A stretch of DNA of 64,000 nt from Lutjanus erythropterus. Its lineage: Eukaryota; Chordata; Actinopteri; Lutjaniformes; Lutjanidae. Below are positions 46,015 to 58,745 of the stretch, piece after piece. A program made the translations under genes and the position numbers. Numbering within the stretch: position 1 is the first letter of the stretch; each line of letters begins with the position of its first letter. The notes below the pieces were generated by a model. The model searched no databases. It worked only from the letters and a program-made list of their open reading frames with translations, and was not told the origin of the DNA. The stretch lies in contig CM034591.1 of assembly GCA_020091685.1 (NCBI GenBank), positions 12,286,833 to 12,350,832 of the forward strand. Reading direction: 5' to 3'.

Positions 46015-46797
46015 TGCTGTGGTTTTCAAACCACAACCATGTCCTTATAAAGGAAGATGCATTAGTCTTTTTACTAACTCCTCCTCCTCTTCATTAAGTC
46101 ATGAAAGTCGCAAAGTCACGCCCCTTCTGCTGCACCCCATGGGACCTAACTTAAGAGAAAATAGAACTGAGATACTCTTGTCTCGCACAATATACATCAC
46201 CAACACCAATCTCGCTTTCCCTTGTAACATCATCAAGGATTCCTGGTCCTTTTATTAGCTGGGAAGAGAAAGAATGAGTAAGCCTTGTTGTTGTGTGACT
46301 ATATCCCAATACAAACGCGCACAGGCACTGTAGCTTCAGTGGCTAACGTTAGCTTTTGGAGAGAGAAAGTCAAGACTTACACAACTCCTGGGTTTGTAGT
46401 CCTAATTACATACCTTCACAGTCTTATACTTCAGTTTAATGTGACCTTCTTTACTTGTAAAATTATCTTTTAAATTGACAAACATCATATGTGTGATTTG
46501 TGGCACAATTCAAAGGGGATGAAAAAATAATTTGTCTCTTGCCACTGATTACATTTCACATTTTTTCTTAAGTTAGGTGCCATGGTGGTCCATTGAAAGG
46601 GGTGTGACTTTGCCTCTCTATTGTGTATACTGGTGTTCTTTCTATACCCATTATACCATCCTCCTCTATATACATGAACTATTTTGGATTTTAAAAACTA
46701 TATAATTTTGTTGAACAGTGACGCCATTTGTAATTTGATCATTTAAGTGAATGACTGAAAAATTGGCCACAGACCTCTGTTTGAAAACCATTGTTTT
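46015..46797. mobile_element. Foldback DNA element with long inverted arms
   Basis: The outer ends TGGTTTTCAAAC (46020-46031) and GTTTGAAAACCA (46779-46790) are inverted. A longer inner pair, 46110-46161 and 46563-46615, also matches in reverse complement (GCAAAGTCACGCCCC ... CCTAACTTAAG against CTTAAGTTAGG ... GGGGTGTGACTTTGC). The arms are imperfect, so this is an old palindromic non-autonomous element of about 780 bp. It holds no coding sequence. Confidence 0.75.
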
Positions 46798-49145
46798 AGA
46801 GTGTTTATTCCTCTTAAATTTATCTTGGCTAAAAAGATTAACTTACTGAGTCATCATAATGCCTCTGGTGTTGCATAGTTTAAATTTAACACATGCTAAA
46901 TCATGAAGCCAAAATGCATCGATAAAATATTGACTGTATAGACATGACAACTAATTATCCTGGGGTTTTTCTCCAACCCCTTTAAACCACTTAACAGATG
47001 GCAATCCACAAAATTGTTTTCCTCACAAGAGAGAAAGCAATGTAGCTCAGTGAAATTAGCCAACACCATGATGCAACAACTCAACAGGAATGTTAAACCC
47101 TCCAAACAACACCAAACTTAATGACTTTCACACTGGTGGGGTGTGATGTTTGCATCAGTGAATCTTATTTCCGTTTCTCAACACTAGCACTGGCCCTCTG
47201 AGGAGTCTGGAGCGCGACCTCTCCCTCGAGTAGGGTTCATAAGCCCCCCCCTCTCTCCATGACCACTTCTGCAGCCCACCATAAATCCTTAACGACAAAC
47301 TCTATAAACTTCTCTGGGCCTGAATATTTATGGATGCCTGTGGTTCCCCAGAGTGCCGTTTTCTGTCTGGGGCTCAACACACGACAGAAACTTCTCTGGC
47401 CTGTTACAACTCTCATGGTGAAAAGAGCTTGTGAATACAGACGTGGTGGTCTGCACGGCTTGGGTCATAAACAAAATGGCCCCCTGCGGTAAAAGAGGAG
47501 TAACATATCAGAGTTTATACAAATCCATAACACGAGCATAAACCAACCTCTCCAGTTGCCTGCGGCTCAGACTCCCATGGCTCATGCTGCTCAGGCTTCC
47601 TGACTTTAATCAAGCTTAAGTCTTTTAATCAAACAACGAGTTGACAGGTAGTAAAAATCACCTCAGGCTGTATTATCTCATCCTGATCAGATCTTATTTG
47701 GAAGTCCAACTTCTTACATGGTTCAGTGCCAAAACAGCCATTTTAGTCAAATTACTGCGATGAAAACTTGCCAGTATCTGTCTACAGTGACAAGACAATT
47801 TAAAATGTAAACAGCACTCAGCATTACTTTTAATATGCTTCTAATCTTTTAAATACTGCTCAGTTTGAGCCTCTCAGCTGTCCACGACCTTAAAGTTCAA
47901 CACACATTAGAAATAGCTGAATGGTGAAATGTTAACTTGCACATATTGTTGCCAACACTTAATGTTAACTTTGTAATTGTTGCTGCAATATTAGCCATGT
48001 TGAAAGAAATAACCCTCAAAGTCAACAGTCTCTTGCTGTTAATGTTCATATGTCTTTTTCCTTCTTGAGAAACTGAACATTTCGTGCAGTGGGAATTTCT
48101 GACTTCTGACTTTACATTGTTATGCAAGGAATGAGTATGCATGAAGAATCTATTTTCTCTGGTCTCATCCAGTTACTGTTGTTGTGTTGTTACAGTTTTA
48201 TTTAACAGAGCTCTCAACAAAGCCAAAATTACAGGTTAACAATTACGTGTATGGGCAGTGTGCAACATAATAGTCACGTTTATATCCCTACTGTCAAAAT
48301 ACAATATTACCCTCTACACACGTTTGCATTGAGCTGTTATTGACCATTGTGTTACTTTCCATATGTTCATATGCAATAAATCACTTCTATATTACAACAG
48401 TAGTTTTTCTCATAATTGAGAGATATGTTTAGAGAAATCCTGTCTCATATTTTATCCTGTTTTTTCCTGTTATTTTTGCCAGAATTAGTTTTGCATCTGT
48501 ATTTTACTTGTGGGTCACTAGAAGGGTCAGGTTAAGTTTAGTCAGGGGCTTCCCCAGGCTACTTGGCACGCATATTCGCCACACACACACAAACAAGGAG
48601 ACAGAGAGAGAGACAGATTAAGTATTATAGCAAATACTACTACAAGTCATAGATAGTTGCAGACAAGCCAGAGAGGATGTTATATAGCAGACTGTTTGTA
48701 TTCTATATTTTATGCTCATCTTTTTTTCTAGACTGCTGGCGTTATGAATCCACACATGGATGATATAGCGTAACCATTATGGATAATATCCCCAGGTACA
48801 AGGAGTGGATGATTAAAATCCCAACCCAACTTAAGACCAAGACAGATACTGTCTGTATATCTGGTGAAATGCCAAGCAACTCGCCATAAAGACTGAAAGA
48901 ACATCAACAATACAGAAAACTGGCTGTATGTGAATATCAGACCAAAAGTATATGACCAAATATTAATACCTGACCAGAATTCCATATCTAAGTCACATGA
49001 TATCAACTTAACCACTCCATGACAACTGAGCAACTCTAACCACCAAGGAAGTCCTCTGAATGCGGCTGAAAGCTTTGCAAACAAGTGAGTTGAGAGCAGT
49101 ACATCCCTAGTTGAAAAAAGGTAACAGCACTATATTGCCGTATAT
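46798..49145. other. Unique non-coding stretch
   Basis: A 118-codon minus-strand frame at 48728-49084 lacks any domain or splice context. No clear repeat. Confidence 0.4.
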
Positions 49146-49153
49146 GTTATCTC

Positions 49154-49487
49154 CAGACCTGCAATGATTAATCTATTATTACTAAATTACTAAATTAATC
49201 ATTAACTATTTTGACAATCAATTAATCAGTTTGAGTAATTTTTTTTTAAGAAAAAAGTCTACATTTTTCAACTTCTTATGTTTCTTAAATGTGAATATTT
49301 TCTGGTGTCTTTACTCCTGTATATCTTTGGGTTGTGGACTAAACAAGACATCTGAGGATGTCATCTTCAGCTGTAGGAAACACTAATCAACATTTTTCCC
49401 CATTTTCTGACATTTTAAAGACCAAACAACCAATCAATTAATCCAGAAACTTATCGACAATGTAAATAATCATTAGTTGTAGCCCTA
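49154..49487 (-). mobile_element. hAT-like MITE with probable 8 bp target duplication
   Basis: Ends CAGACCTGCAATGATTAATC (left) and ATTAGTTGTAGCCCTA (right) are imperfect inverted repeats. The interior carries GGTGTCTTTACTCCTGTATATC and CATTTTCTGACATTTTAAAG, the reverse-complement form of 33690-34060. The flanking sequences GTTATCTC (49146-49153) and GTTATACTC (49488-49496) differ by a single inserted base, consistent with an 8 bp hAT target duplication. Confidence 0.82.
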
Positions 49488-52400
49488 GTTATACTCAACA
49501 TATTACAAAATAATTGAAATCCCAATAATACTGTATAATGAGTGTATCTAGCTACACAGTATAAACAGTCAGCCAAAATCTCAAATTTAGATACAACCCG
49601 TATTTAATCAACTCCATGGATGTACATTTTGTAGCCTTTTTTAATTGTTACAATTAAATTATTGTAACATGGTTTATAGATGTAAGGAAAATTCAGTGGA
49701 AAATTGGGGTGATTATAATCTTCAATGCTACTATATCTATACTACTTCTATACACCTTTGATACCCACTACTTGTAATGTTCTCAGGGGCCTCAGAGGCC
49801 CCTTCAGTGCCTTTGGATAATTGTCAGCACAGGAAGCAGAAACCTCACCACACCTCGTGAAACTCTGACACAAGACAGAACCTGCACAGAAATTTCATTG
49901 TGTTCTGTCATGTGTTTGCAGAGGTGTTAACATGTAGTGTAGTGGAGGTGGCACAGCCTGTGCTACTGTCCAAGTTCTGCTGCGAAAAACCTCTGACCCT
50001 GCTGAAAAAGCTGAATAGTTTTTATAAGTCTCTTAGCACCCCTTCACAGCGGTAATGTTTCGCTTTTACTTTTTCTAATAACTTTCGCTCTTTCTAATAA
50101 CAGTAATTCCCCCCTTTTTTTTCTGCTCTGATTCATAAGTAATACGTCTTTAAGGGGAAAACACTATTCATGGAGGTCTGCCAATACCCAGCTGAAGAAA
50201 AATAACTTGCAAGTAATTTCCCCCCGGAGTTGGTGGATGTATTAAGCCAATCTGACTGGGCTGGAAGTGAATGTTTGTTAGATTATGAGAGGAGGGTGGA
50301 GGATGCAGGTGGTGGGAGTGCCTGTGTGTGTGTCTGTGTGTGTAGGGGGGTGTTAATGTGTTGACATGATTACAATAACAATCAACCAGATGCTGACAAT
50401 ACTTAGCATTCCATCCCAGTACGATGCTGTTTTTTTGGACCAAATACGTGATTGAGTATTGAGTGACTGAGCTAAACTGTATTCATTTCCATTTTTTCCC
50501 CATTTAAATTCATGTAGTAAGCGCAAAGAGTTCATCAACAGGCAGTGTGTCAGTGTCAGTGGGCAATTATAAAGACCTGCATCGCTAAGCATGTGGTTTC
50601 CACAGATGAATCCATCCACAGCCCACGGCAACCTGCTATTTTTGAATTCTGGCCCACGGTGACATTAACCTTGTAACACGAACATCAGAATGTGAAATGT
50701 TTGATTGAGTGTTCCCCACGTCTGAGCGACAGCAGTGACAAGCACAGAAGGAAATCATTTCACGAGGGAGTGGTATCATGTTATCAAGAAAGAAAAATAT
50801 CCTTTGTGAATACAGTATATTTTAGTCAGCTACCTCACGTGGAAAAGATCAGTATGTGAATGCAGAAAACACAGGGTTGATGTTGTGAGTCCAGGCTCTC
50901 ACCTTGACGCTTATTGGCTCGCCAGGTGGATCGTGGGCCATGCTGGGGCTGGGTCTTTGCAGCGGCGAACTGGGGCCAGGCCCTTTGTCTCATGTGATCC
51001 CCTCTCTGTCTTTGGCTGTCACTATCATAATGATGAAGCAGAAATGCCACAAAAACACAAACACACACATAAATATTTTTTTCAACACAAGCAAATGCTA
51101 TGTATAGGAGATATTAAGGAGTGGTAATTAATGCTATTCAAAAAATGCATTAGATACATTTACAATTAATAATTATGAATATACAATATAAAACCTGCAG
51201 TTTACTTTAGGTACACCTGAGGGTAAGTGAGATGAAGATGTAGTGAGCAAAGATAGATGATTTAATATTCCATAGCTCTGACTAAACCAATACTTTGACG
51301 TACTCTTTCAATTATAGCCAATATTTATCAGCCACAACTTTGTAATCAGAATAATAAATAATAATATACATTTTCCATTATCAGACAATTTGTCAGCCCT
51401 CAATTTATCAATTTATCTGAATTTACTATGTTTACATACCATTTCAGAACAGTGTCTGTTACAGAATTATGATTATTGATGCAAAAATTAGACTTAGGTT
51501 ATCAAATAAAATGTAGTGAGGTAAAAAGTACAAAATATGCTTTTGAATACACCTATTATAAACAGATATATTAACATGAAATAGCAGGGTAAACACAGGT
51601 GTTAGAATGATACTAACCATTCCATTTAGGACAGACGGAGTCAGGGTGCTGTTGTGCATATTTGCTCACTGGAAAGGCTTTGCTACACTAAATAGAACGG
51701 GACCTCTATAGGTATCATTATAACACCTGTGTTTCTCCTACTATTTCATATCAATATGGCTGCCATGAAAAAAGGTCTACTGTAATGGAGTAGAAATATA
51801 CAGTAGAAGAAAATTAAAATACAAAGCAACTCAAAATTAGTTACTTTGAACCACTGCCATGTATCAAATAAATTAAATTACTCACATTTACATAGCTCTC
51901 TTACCTATGTCACCTAGCTTAACTTGCAACAAATATCCACTAATAGGGAAAACTCAAGTAGCTAACATCTGTAACTTGTAACTTACTGGTATTTGAAGAT
52001 GAAGACTTGTCAGACTGTCAGCGGTCCCATCAGATCAAATATATACGTGTAACATTAATTCTGTGAAGTTGTCTTTCACCAAAACTCCATCTCCACCTTG
52101 TATCACTGCTAGCTAACACTGGGAAACCAGCTAACATCAGCTAGCTAACTTTACCAAGTTACGTTTTCCATTTCAAGCGGCCGAGGTCTTTTCCTCACAG
52201 TTTCCTCGATTATTAATTGTTCCAATTTGGTATTAAGTGGACACATCTAACTTCTAGACAAATCCCGTGTTTTAAAAATTAATAAGGTCTATACGTTTCT
52301 TCTTATCAGTGACCTTAACCGTAATAATGTTCTTCTACTGCCGTTAGTAGTGCAGTACTCCTTTTCGCCACACAAACTGACTGGGAGCGACAGTTACATG
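49488..52400. other. Unique non-coding stretch
   Basis: GT-rich patch at 50324-50341. 50700-51000 is complex unique DNA. The run of GCTAGCTAAC words at 52108-52150 is low-grade repeat. No supportable gene. Confidence 0.4.
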
Positions 52401-52414
52401 TCTAGGGGGCGCTG
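52401..52414 (+). promoter_or_regulatory. CTCF-like core motif
   Basis: TCTAGGGGGCGCTG matches the YAGRKGGCRSY core of the vertebrate CTCF motif, though the CCAS bases before it are only partly matched (TGTC). CTCF sites mark insulators and loop anchors. The surrounding DNA (52300-52440) is more CpG-containing than its neighbours. A single motif match can occur by chance. Confidence 0.35.
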
Positions 52415-55400
52415 TTTTACTAAAACGAGAAAGATGGTGCTGTGCCAGTGATGCAAAAGAAGAAATTTTTACGTGGCAAATAAAATTATTCAAATAACAA
52501 AATTAGACCATGATGGAGAGGGACAGCGACTGAAATTAAGTTTAAGCTATTTATTTGTTTTGTTTAATCACTTACATGCTTAAAGGATTAATTTATTTTC
52601 ATTCCTTAATTTATTTTATTATTCTTATTGTCTTATTTTATTTATTTATATTTTTATGTCATCCTTTTATTGTTGGTAGATATCTTGTTCTGACGTCATA
52701 GAGGTTTCTGTCATTTATTGTGCTGTGATGCTATGAAAACATATGAAAATAATAAAAAGAGGTGGCTATTTAAAAAAAAGGAGAAAATCATCATGCACAG
52801 CTGCATAGCAGCAACATGCTTGCATAAGGGATGTAGGATTAACAATAATATAAAATCCCTTCACATTGTTTTTCTGGTGTAATCCAAGTCTCCAAAAGCC
52901 CCAACATGCCAAGTTAAGTTGAGAGACATAATTTAATCCAAGTTTTTAGCCTAAATCTTCATTGTAGATCCTTAGTTTAGAACCACATTTATGTGCTCAC
53001 ATCTGAACTCGGTGTGACGGTGGGCACACAAGTGAACGGCATGTCAGGGGTTTAGGCCACTTTAGGATTACACCAGAAGAGCAGTATGAAGGCATTTTAT
53101 GTTTTTTTGTTCTGTTCTGTTTTGTTTTGTTTTCTTTCGGTTGTTTTGTCAGGTTGAAAACTGGTCACCATTTGCTTAAATTGTTCAGAGGATTCTGCAA
53201 TGCTGTTTTCCTGTGAAACTCCAGCAGTGTTTTGTGGACTAAAAAACTAAACCTAACCTTCATTCGGCATGAGGATGCGTAGATACAGAGTGAATTTTTA
53301 TTTTTGGGTCAACTATCGATTTGTGAGCTTATTTTTCTTTGTAAAACTTTGTTTATTGCTTTTTTAGTGTAAAAATGCAAAAACACAAACAGAAACATGC
53401 CCCTCCTCAAAATAAGTACATTAATAAATCAAATACAGCAAAAAATTAAATGCAATAAACTCCCATAATACAGGTTTACCCAATTTCACCATAGTGGTAA
53501 CAACACATGTGATCAGTGGAGTTCACAACATAAAATAGAGAGAAAAATACACACATAAAAACAATATATAAAAACCAATATCCTATAATATATAATCCTA
53601 ATAACCATTTTCCTGTAATCACATTTGCATCAGGGGTTCTCAGGTAACTTTATCTCCTCTTCTACATATCTCAGAAAAGGTCACCAAATCAGAATTTTTC
53701 AGATGAACCTCACTTAATTTTTCTAACTGCATGTGTGTAAGATATTCCTGATCCACTGCATATGAGATGGTGAAATTGCTTCTTTCCATTTTAGTAGACA
53801 AGCAAGCAGCATGCAGAATGCCAAGAAATCACACTGGAACTTGTTCAGAAAAATAGACATCAACTCCAAAAAGAGTTATGTCTATCTTATATCTCAGTAT
53901 TGAAATAAACTTGTCTTTTATTCTTATTATCCTATTCTAGTTCATCTACTCTTATCCTGAACTGAAAGAGCAAGCAGGAAGATCTAATGCATTCGTGGCA
54001 TTGTCAATAATGTAATACACACCAAATATTTATGCAGTGTCAAGAAAATGCTTCCTTGACAGAATTAAAGTCGATAACAGTTTCAAACCTCATTCCTTCT
54101 TTAAAAACATCAATAAACAGTGACGTGCAATGTTACATGCAGTTCAGAGCAGATTTAAATACAGCAGATAACATCAGCAAATTCCGTCCGACATTTTATC
54201 CATAATTGGATTAATAATGAAAAGTCAGGTACTATTTTGCAAAACTACTGAAAAGCAGCACTCATGAACACAAACATGTCTTCAAACCTATGTACATATA
54301 AAATCACAAAGCTTTACTCATTCATCGCTCATATCTGAAGGTTTTATGAACTTTCCAACAAACCAAACATGCACCAGTTGCCCGTCATCACATCAATAAA
54401 CAGACAGAAAATGAAGGAGCTCCTTTGAAACACAGCTCAGTCACAATCAACTATTTTCAGCACGAAGGTACTGAGGAGATCAAACATTGCAGGAGTTTAT
54501 TAGCATCCAGTGTGTCTCTGCTAACAACCAATGGATAAATAATTTATAGTTTTTACCCAACTGCTGCCTCGCCAAGAACAAGAATGCAAAACAACTTGGC
54601 TGGGCTCTCTCCGCACGGCTCTGGAACACAGAGCTGTTTACAGACTACAAGAGCAAGAAAACAAATTTGCAGGAGCACAGAGACAATTTTAAGCATCTAA
54701 TAGTCTGCCGCGGTGAGGGGAAGACTGTGCATCATTAACACTTTTTTTTTTTTTTCCAAATCCGGTGCTGGAAAGACTTCCTGATGGCCATCTCAGGAAC
54801 TTCCAAGGGCAGCAGCATCTCACAAACAGTGTTTACTTCCATCTTGGTCGACATATGGACGCTCTAATCCACAAGGCGCCGTGCTGAGTATTTTTCACAA
54901 TCATTTGAGCAGATGTTGTAGGACAGGAAGCTGAGGCATTGTGAGCTGATTTTATGAACATGACACCCTTCTTTGCCAAGACTGATGCAATGCTGTACTG
55001 GTGAATTATTAGTCACCTAAAATCAAAAACAATGATAATCATGTGACACTAGATTCTGCAGATGTCTGATGTTCTTAACAGCCATGTGGAGATAAGGTGG
55101 ATCTACCAAAAAGACAGGTGAGAACTACACCACAAGCACTTGAAGAAACAGAGAAGATTATTTTTTCTAGGAACAATTTACAGATAGATGACAAAAGAAA
55201 AAATAAACTTGACTCACCTGATAACGTGGTCATATTGTATAGATCTCTGTTCTCTGTTTCGAGTTGGTTTCTGTGTCTCTGGTCTCAGCTTTCAGTGACT
55301 CCTGGTTGATGACCTTTGATCCCTTCCCTGAACTGATGTTTAACAGACAGTTAGTTTCCCCTGTAAGGACCACAAATATGACACCAAAAAAAAAAATTAT

Positions 55401-56611
55401 CTGTATAAAACATCTTCTCCTGCTTCTTTTTAATTGGCTAAAAAACAACTCACTGTAGCTTAGCCTTGGAAAATATAAACAGTCACTTCATCTGATTTCA
55501 TGGAGACTCCAACCTGGTGGCAGCCATTAAGAACAACTTTACAGAAACAGACGATCTTCTCGCTGATGGTTTCATTAATTTATGTCATAAGGAGTCATCA
55601 GTATTAACTCGAGACTGATAAGCAGTTTAAAACTCCTTGTAGTAGCTTTAAAAACAGACTTTCGAATCATTTGTGCAAATGAAAGTCATTGTGTTCTACA
55701 GTACATTTCATTATTGCAAGTGTCTCTGGGAATAAAGTACAACATACTTTTATACTTATTGATACTTCATATGCAACAAACTATATAGCTTACTTACAGT
55801 ATTTCTTACTGTACTTAAAACTGCAATAACAGATTGTTTTGTCACTTGGGGGCTGCAGAAACAAGCTGCAAGCACATCATTGGTAGTCTGGCTTTTAAAA
55901 GACCTGTGCGTAGAATTTAGTGGCGTCTAGCAGTGAGCTTGCAGATAGCAAACACCTCACTTCACCCTCATGTTCTAAGTATGTTGGAGACCCTACAGTG
56001 GCCATGAAACTCATGAAAAACACAAAACATCTAGAGTCAATGTTTGGTTTGTCTGTTCTGGACTACAGTAGAAACATGGCAGTGCAACATGGCAGCCTAC
56101 CTGGAAGAGGACCTGCACCCTCTGTAACAATATAACTCATTCTAAGGTAACAAACCTGTTAGGTTGTGTCCACCTTATTAATCTAAATCCAATACTGACT
56201 CTCATTTTTGTTCTGTTTTGGTCTTCACAAACACCTGAGGCAAAAATTTAGTTACTATTGGTAACTGTTTGCTCTTGCTATTTCGTGCTGGGACATATCG
56301 CACAGTGGGCTTACCGGAGCTTTTTCTCAGGCAGGAACCCATAAAAGGATGATGAGGCAATGTACACAGAGAGGGAGGGCCCATATTGTCCCTCTGAAGT
56401 CATTTAGATAACTTGAGGCGACTTGCTCATGTATCATGATGGTTTCCTTCTTGTGACATCTTCAAAGTGGACATTTTGGCTATTCCTTGATTTTTCAGCA
56501 GGTCTTCTGAGGCTTAGTTATTGATAGGAATGACTTTGCCCTTTGACTGTGTGATAAAAAGGGCAAATTTAAAAACAGCGACTTCATAAAGAGGCTCTGG
56601 CTTTACTAGGC
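52415..56611. other. Unique non-coding stretch
   Basis: A TTTTG-type tandem patch occurs at 53101-53140. 53380-53610 is A-rich and might be a retroelement or transcript tail. 54500-54900 is complex unique DNA. Runs of T/A occur at 54742-54756 and 55384-55394. No supportable gene. Confidence 0.4.
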
Positions 56612-56760
56612 AAGCTTATTTGTACAGCACAGTTCAACAAGTCCATTCAAAGTGCTTTACATAAAATATAAGAGACATCAACACAAAATGTAAAAATAAC
56701 ATATGACAATATAAAAAGATATTCAAATATGATTAAAAGACACCAAAACAAACAATAAAA
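56612..56760 (-). mobile_element. L2-like LINE 3' tail
   Basis: Read on the minus strand the DNA has TATGTAAAGCACTTTGAATG, then CTGTGCTGTACAAATAAGCT and a GCC end. This is the 3' end typical of fish L2-like LINEs (TAAAGCACTTTG ... GTGCTATACAAATAA). Only the tail survives; A-rich DNA follows on the plus strand to about 56760. It is the same broad family as 38760-39225, in the opposite orientation. Confidence 0.7.
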
Positions 56761-57030
56761 CTTCTGCGTGGCTTTTTTCTCCCTGTAGCAGTGATGTGAT
56801 GGGGCCTCCTGAGCCCCTGGCCCACGAGCCTGGGCCTGGTCAAATAATCCAACCCATTCTAGGAACATGTTTAGAGAAGTGAAACTGAACAGTGAAGTTG
56901 TGGGCTGGAAAACCAAAACAATGAGGTGAAAGATGCTGAGACACTCCACAGTGCTGAGGGGAACTCTCTGTGGGTTTGTTACTACCCTCTTTCACATACA
57001 GTCATGTGAGCCAGTGATAATATAAAAAAA
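56761..57030. other. Unique non-coding stretch
   Basis: Nothing recognised. Confidence 0.4.
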
Positions 57031-57038
57031 ATATTGAT

Positions 57039-57322
57039 TAGAGCTGCAAGGATTGATTGATTACTATTTTGATAATGGATTAATCGGTTTGAGTAATTTT
57101 TAAAGAAAGAAACGTCTTCTTTGCTCCTCTATGACAGTAAACTGAATATCTTTGTGCTGTAGACAAACCAAGACATTTCCGGCCATCATTTTAGGCTTTG
57201 GGAAACAATTATTGAAATTTTTCACAATTTTCTGTTTTAAAACAAACAAGTATTAATTGATTAATCGAGGGAATAACCGACCGATTAATCAACTATGAAA
57301 ATAATCATTAGTTGCAGCCCTA
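57039..57322 (-). mobile_element. hAT-like MITE with 8 bp target duplication
   Basis: Inverted ends TAGAGCTGCAAGGATTGATT (57039) and CATTAGTTGCAGCCCTA (ending 57322). The flanking 8-mers ATATTGAT (57031-57038) and ATATTAAT (57323-57330) match at seven of eight bases, the 8 bp target duplication of hAT elements. The interior has ATTTTGATAATGGATTAATC and TTAATTGATTAATCGAGGG. This is the best-preserved family member in the window and defines the consensus ends used for the others. Confidence 0.88.
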
Positions 57323-57330
57323 ATATTAAT

Positions 57331-57539
57331 TATAGCTGCTTTAAAAAGTAAAAATGTGCAAAATTCAGATTGTTTAAATGGCACAAAAGTAGCCAAGCAC
57401 AAGTAAAATTTGGACGTTTAAAAATACAAGAATAAGCATCACTTCCCTTAAAGCTTAATCCAGTACCTGTGATGGTTTTGCAGTAATTAGCTGTTTTTCA
57501 GCTCTGCACAGAAGTCTTTAGCCACGGAGGTATAACTTC
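57331..57539. other. Unique non-coding stretch
   Basis: AT-rich; nothing recognised. Confidence 0.4.
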
Positions 57540-57710
57540 AACAGTTAAGAGTTAAAACACAATTGAGGGATTAAAGAGGCTGAGGAAACAATGGAGGTGA
57601 AAAACGAGAGCCAATCTAATTAAGATCTCAATCACTCAATTAGACTCGAGCAGGAGAAACAAATGGCAAATAAATTCTTTCATCATAACAACCGGTTTAA
57701 TTGCTCCAAG
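57540..57710. other. Candidate conserved non-coding block
   Basis: Unique sequence packed with AATCTAATTAAGATC, CACTCAATTAGACTCG, GGCAAATAAATTC and GGTTTAATTGCTCC words. No coding signal. Likely enhancer by composition, which is inference. Confidence 0.33.
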
Positions 57711-57752
57711 ACGAAGCACTGACATCTGGCGTGCCCCCCTCCAGACTGCTGA

Positions 57753-57757
57753 GTGTG

Positions 57758-57814
<57 letters not shown>

Positions 57815-57823
57815 TGTGTGTGT
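57753..57823. repeat. (GT)n microsatellite
   Basis: About 70 bp of GT repeat with two small TT interruptions. The 144-codon minus-strand frame spanning 57683-58117 exists because CA/GT repeats lack stop codons (its Thr-His run), so it is not a gene. Confidence 0.97.
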
Positions 57824-58243
57824 AGAGGGAATTTGGAGCAACAACATGAAGGGATTGGAAGGGCGGGAGTTCAACGATGAGTGTGCTTTTACTGAGCCCT
57901 GACTGCGTTTATGAGCGTGAAACTGCCCGAGTGCAATGGAGCAGCAGCCTGGTTTATCCATCCACACTTCACCCACATGGTCAGTGGAGAGTGGGTGAAT
58001 TAATGGGATTGGGGGGGGGGCGTTTTTCTCATGAGAGCACAGGTTTCCAGACGGAGAATGAGGCCACTCGCTCTTTGAGAAAGAGGAGGTTGACTCACAA
58101 ACATTCGGCCGAATCATCGATAGACAACCTGAGAGAGTACGTGAGGCAGCGATGGAGTCAGGCTGTCTGAGGAGCAGGGATGAAAAAATAAGAGCATGCT
58201 GAAAAATGTGATGCGCTTTATCTTATTTTGTTCATTTTATCGG
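57824..58243. other. Unique non-coding stretch with poly-G run
   Basis: A run of 10 G occurs at 58011-58020. No supportable gene. Confidence 0.5.
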
Positions 58244-58745
58244 AAGGGCACTGTGGAGGGCCCTTCATCATGTTTTGTCCACTGGAAAGACACTCTCAAG
58301 GGCACTGTATCACATTTTCAGGGCACTCTAGAGAGCATTTTTATCACATTTTATCCACTGGAGGGGCAGTCTAAAGGGCACTTTATCATGTTTTGTTCAC
58401 TGAGGAGCACTCTAGAGGGCATTTTATCATATTTTAGGGCACTCTGGAGGGCATTTCATCACGTTTTATCCACTGTAGTGTTGCTCTAGAGAGCACTTTA
58501 TCATGTTTTGTCGACTGAAGGGCACCATAGGGCACTTATTCATGTTTTTAGGGCACTCTAGAGAGAAGAGAGGGGAAGGGCAACCTAGAAGGCACTTTAT
58601 CACATTTTGTCCATTGGAAGGGCACTCGAGAGGGCACTTTATCATGTTTTATCCACTGGAGGGGCACCTTTTAATATACTTCACTACATTTTGTCCACTG
58701 AAAGGCACTCTAGAGGTCACTTTATCATGTTTTAAAGACCTTAAA
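58244..58745 (+). repeat. Minisatellite, about 12 degenerate units
   Basis: Units built on GGGCACTTTATCATGTTTT occur about 12 times. Most units (about 43 bp) also hold GTCCACTGGAAGGGCACTCTAGAG. Units 2, 5 and 8 lack the GTCCACTGGA part and are shorter, so the first nine units follow a long-short-long order that repeats every 114-117 bp. A purine-rich interruption follows unit 8 (58560-58580). The open frames 58196-58489 and 58503-58865 result from the repeat and lack a start context or domain. Confidence 0.9.

Noticed and set aside
57683..58117. 144-codon minus-strand open frame.
   Set aside because: It is open because it crosses a 70 bp CA/GT microsatellite, which has no stop codons. No domain outside the Thr-His run.
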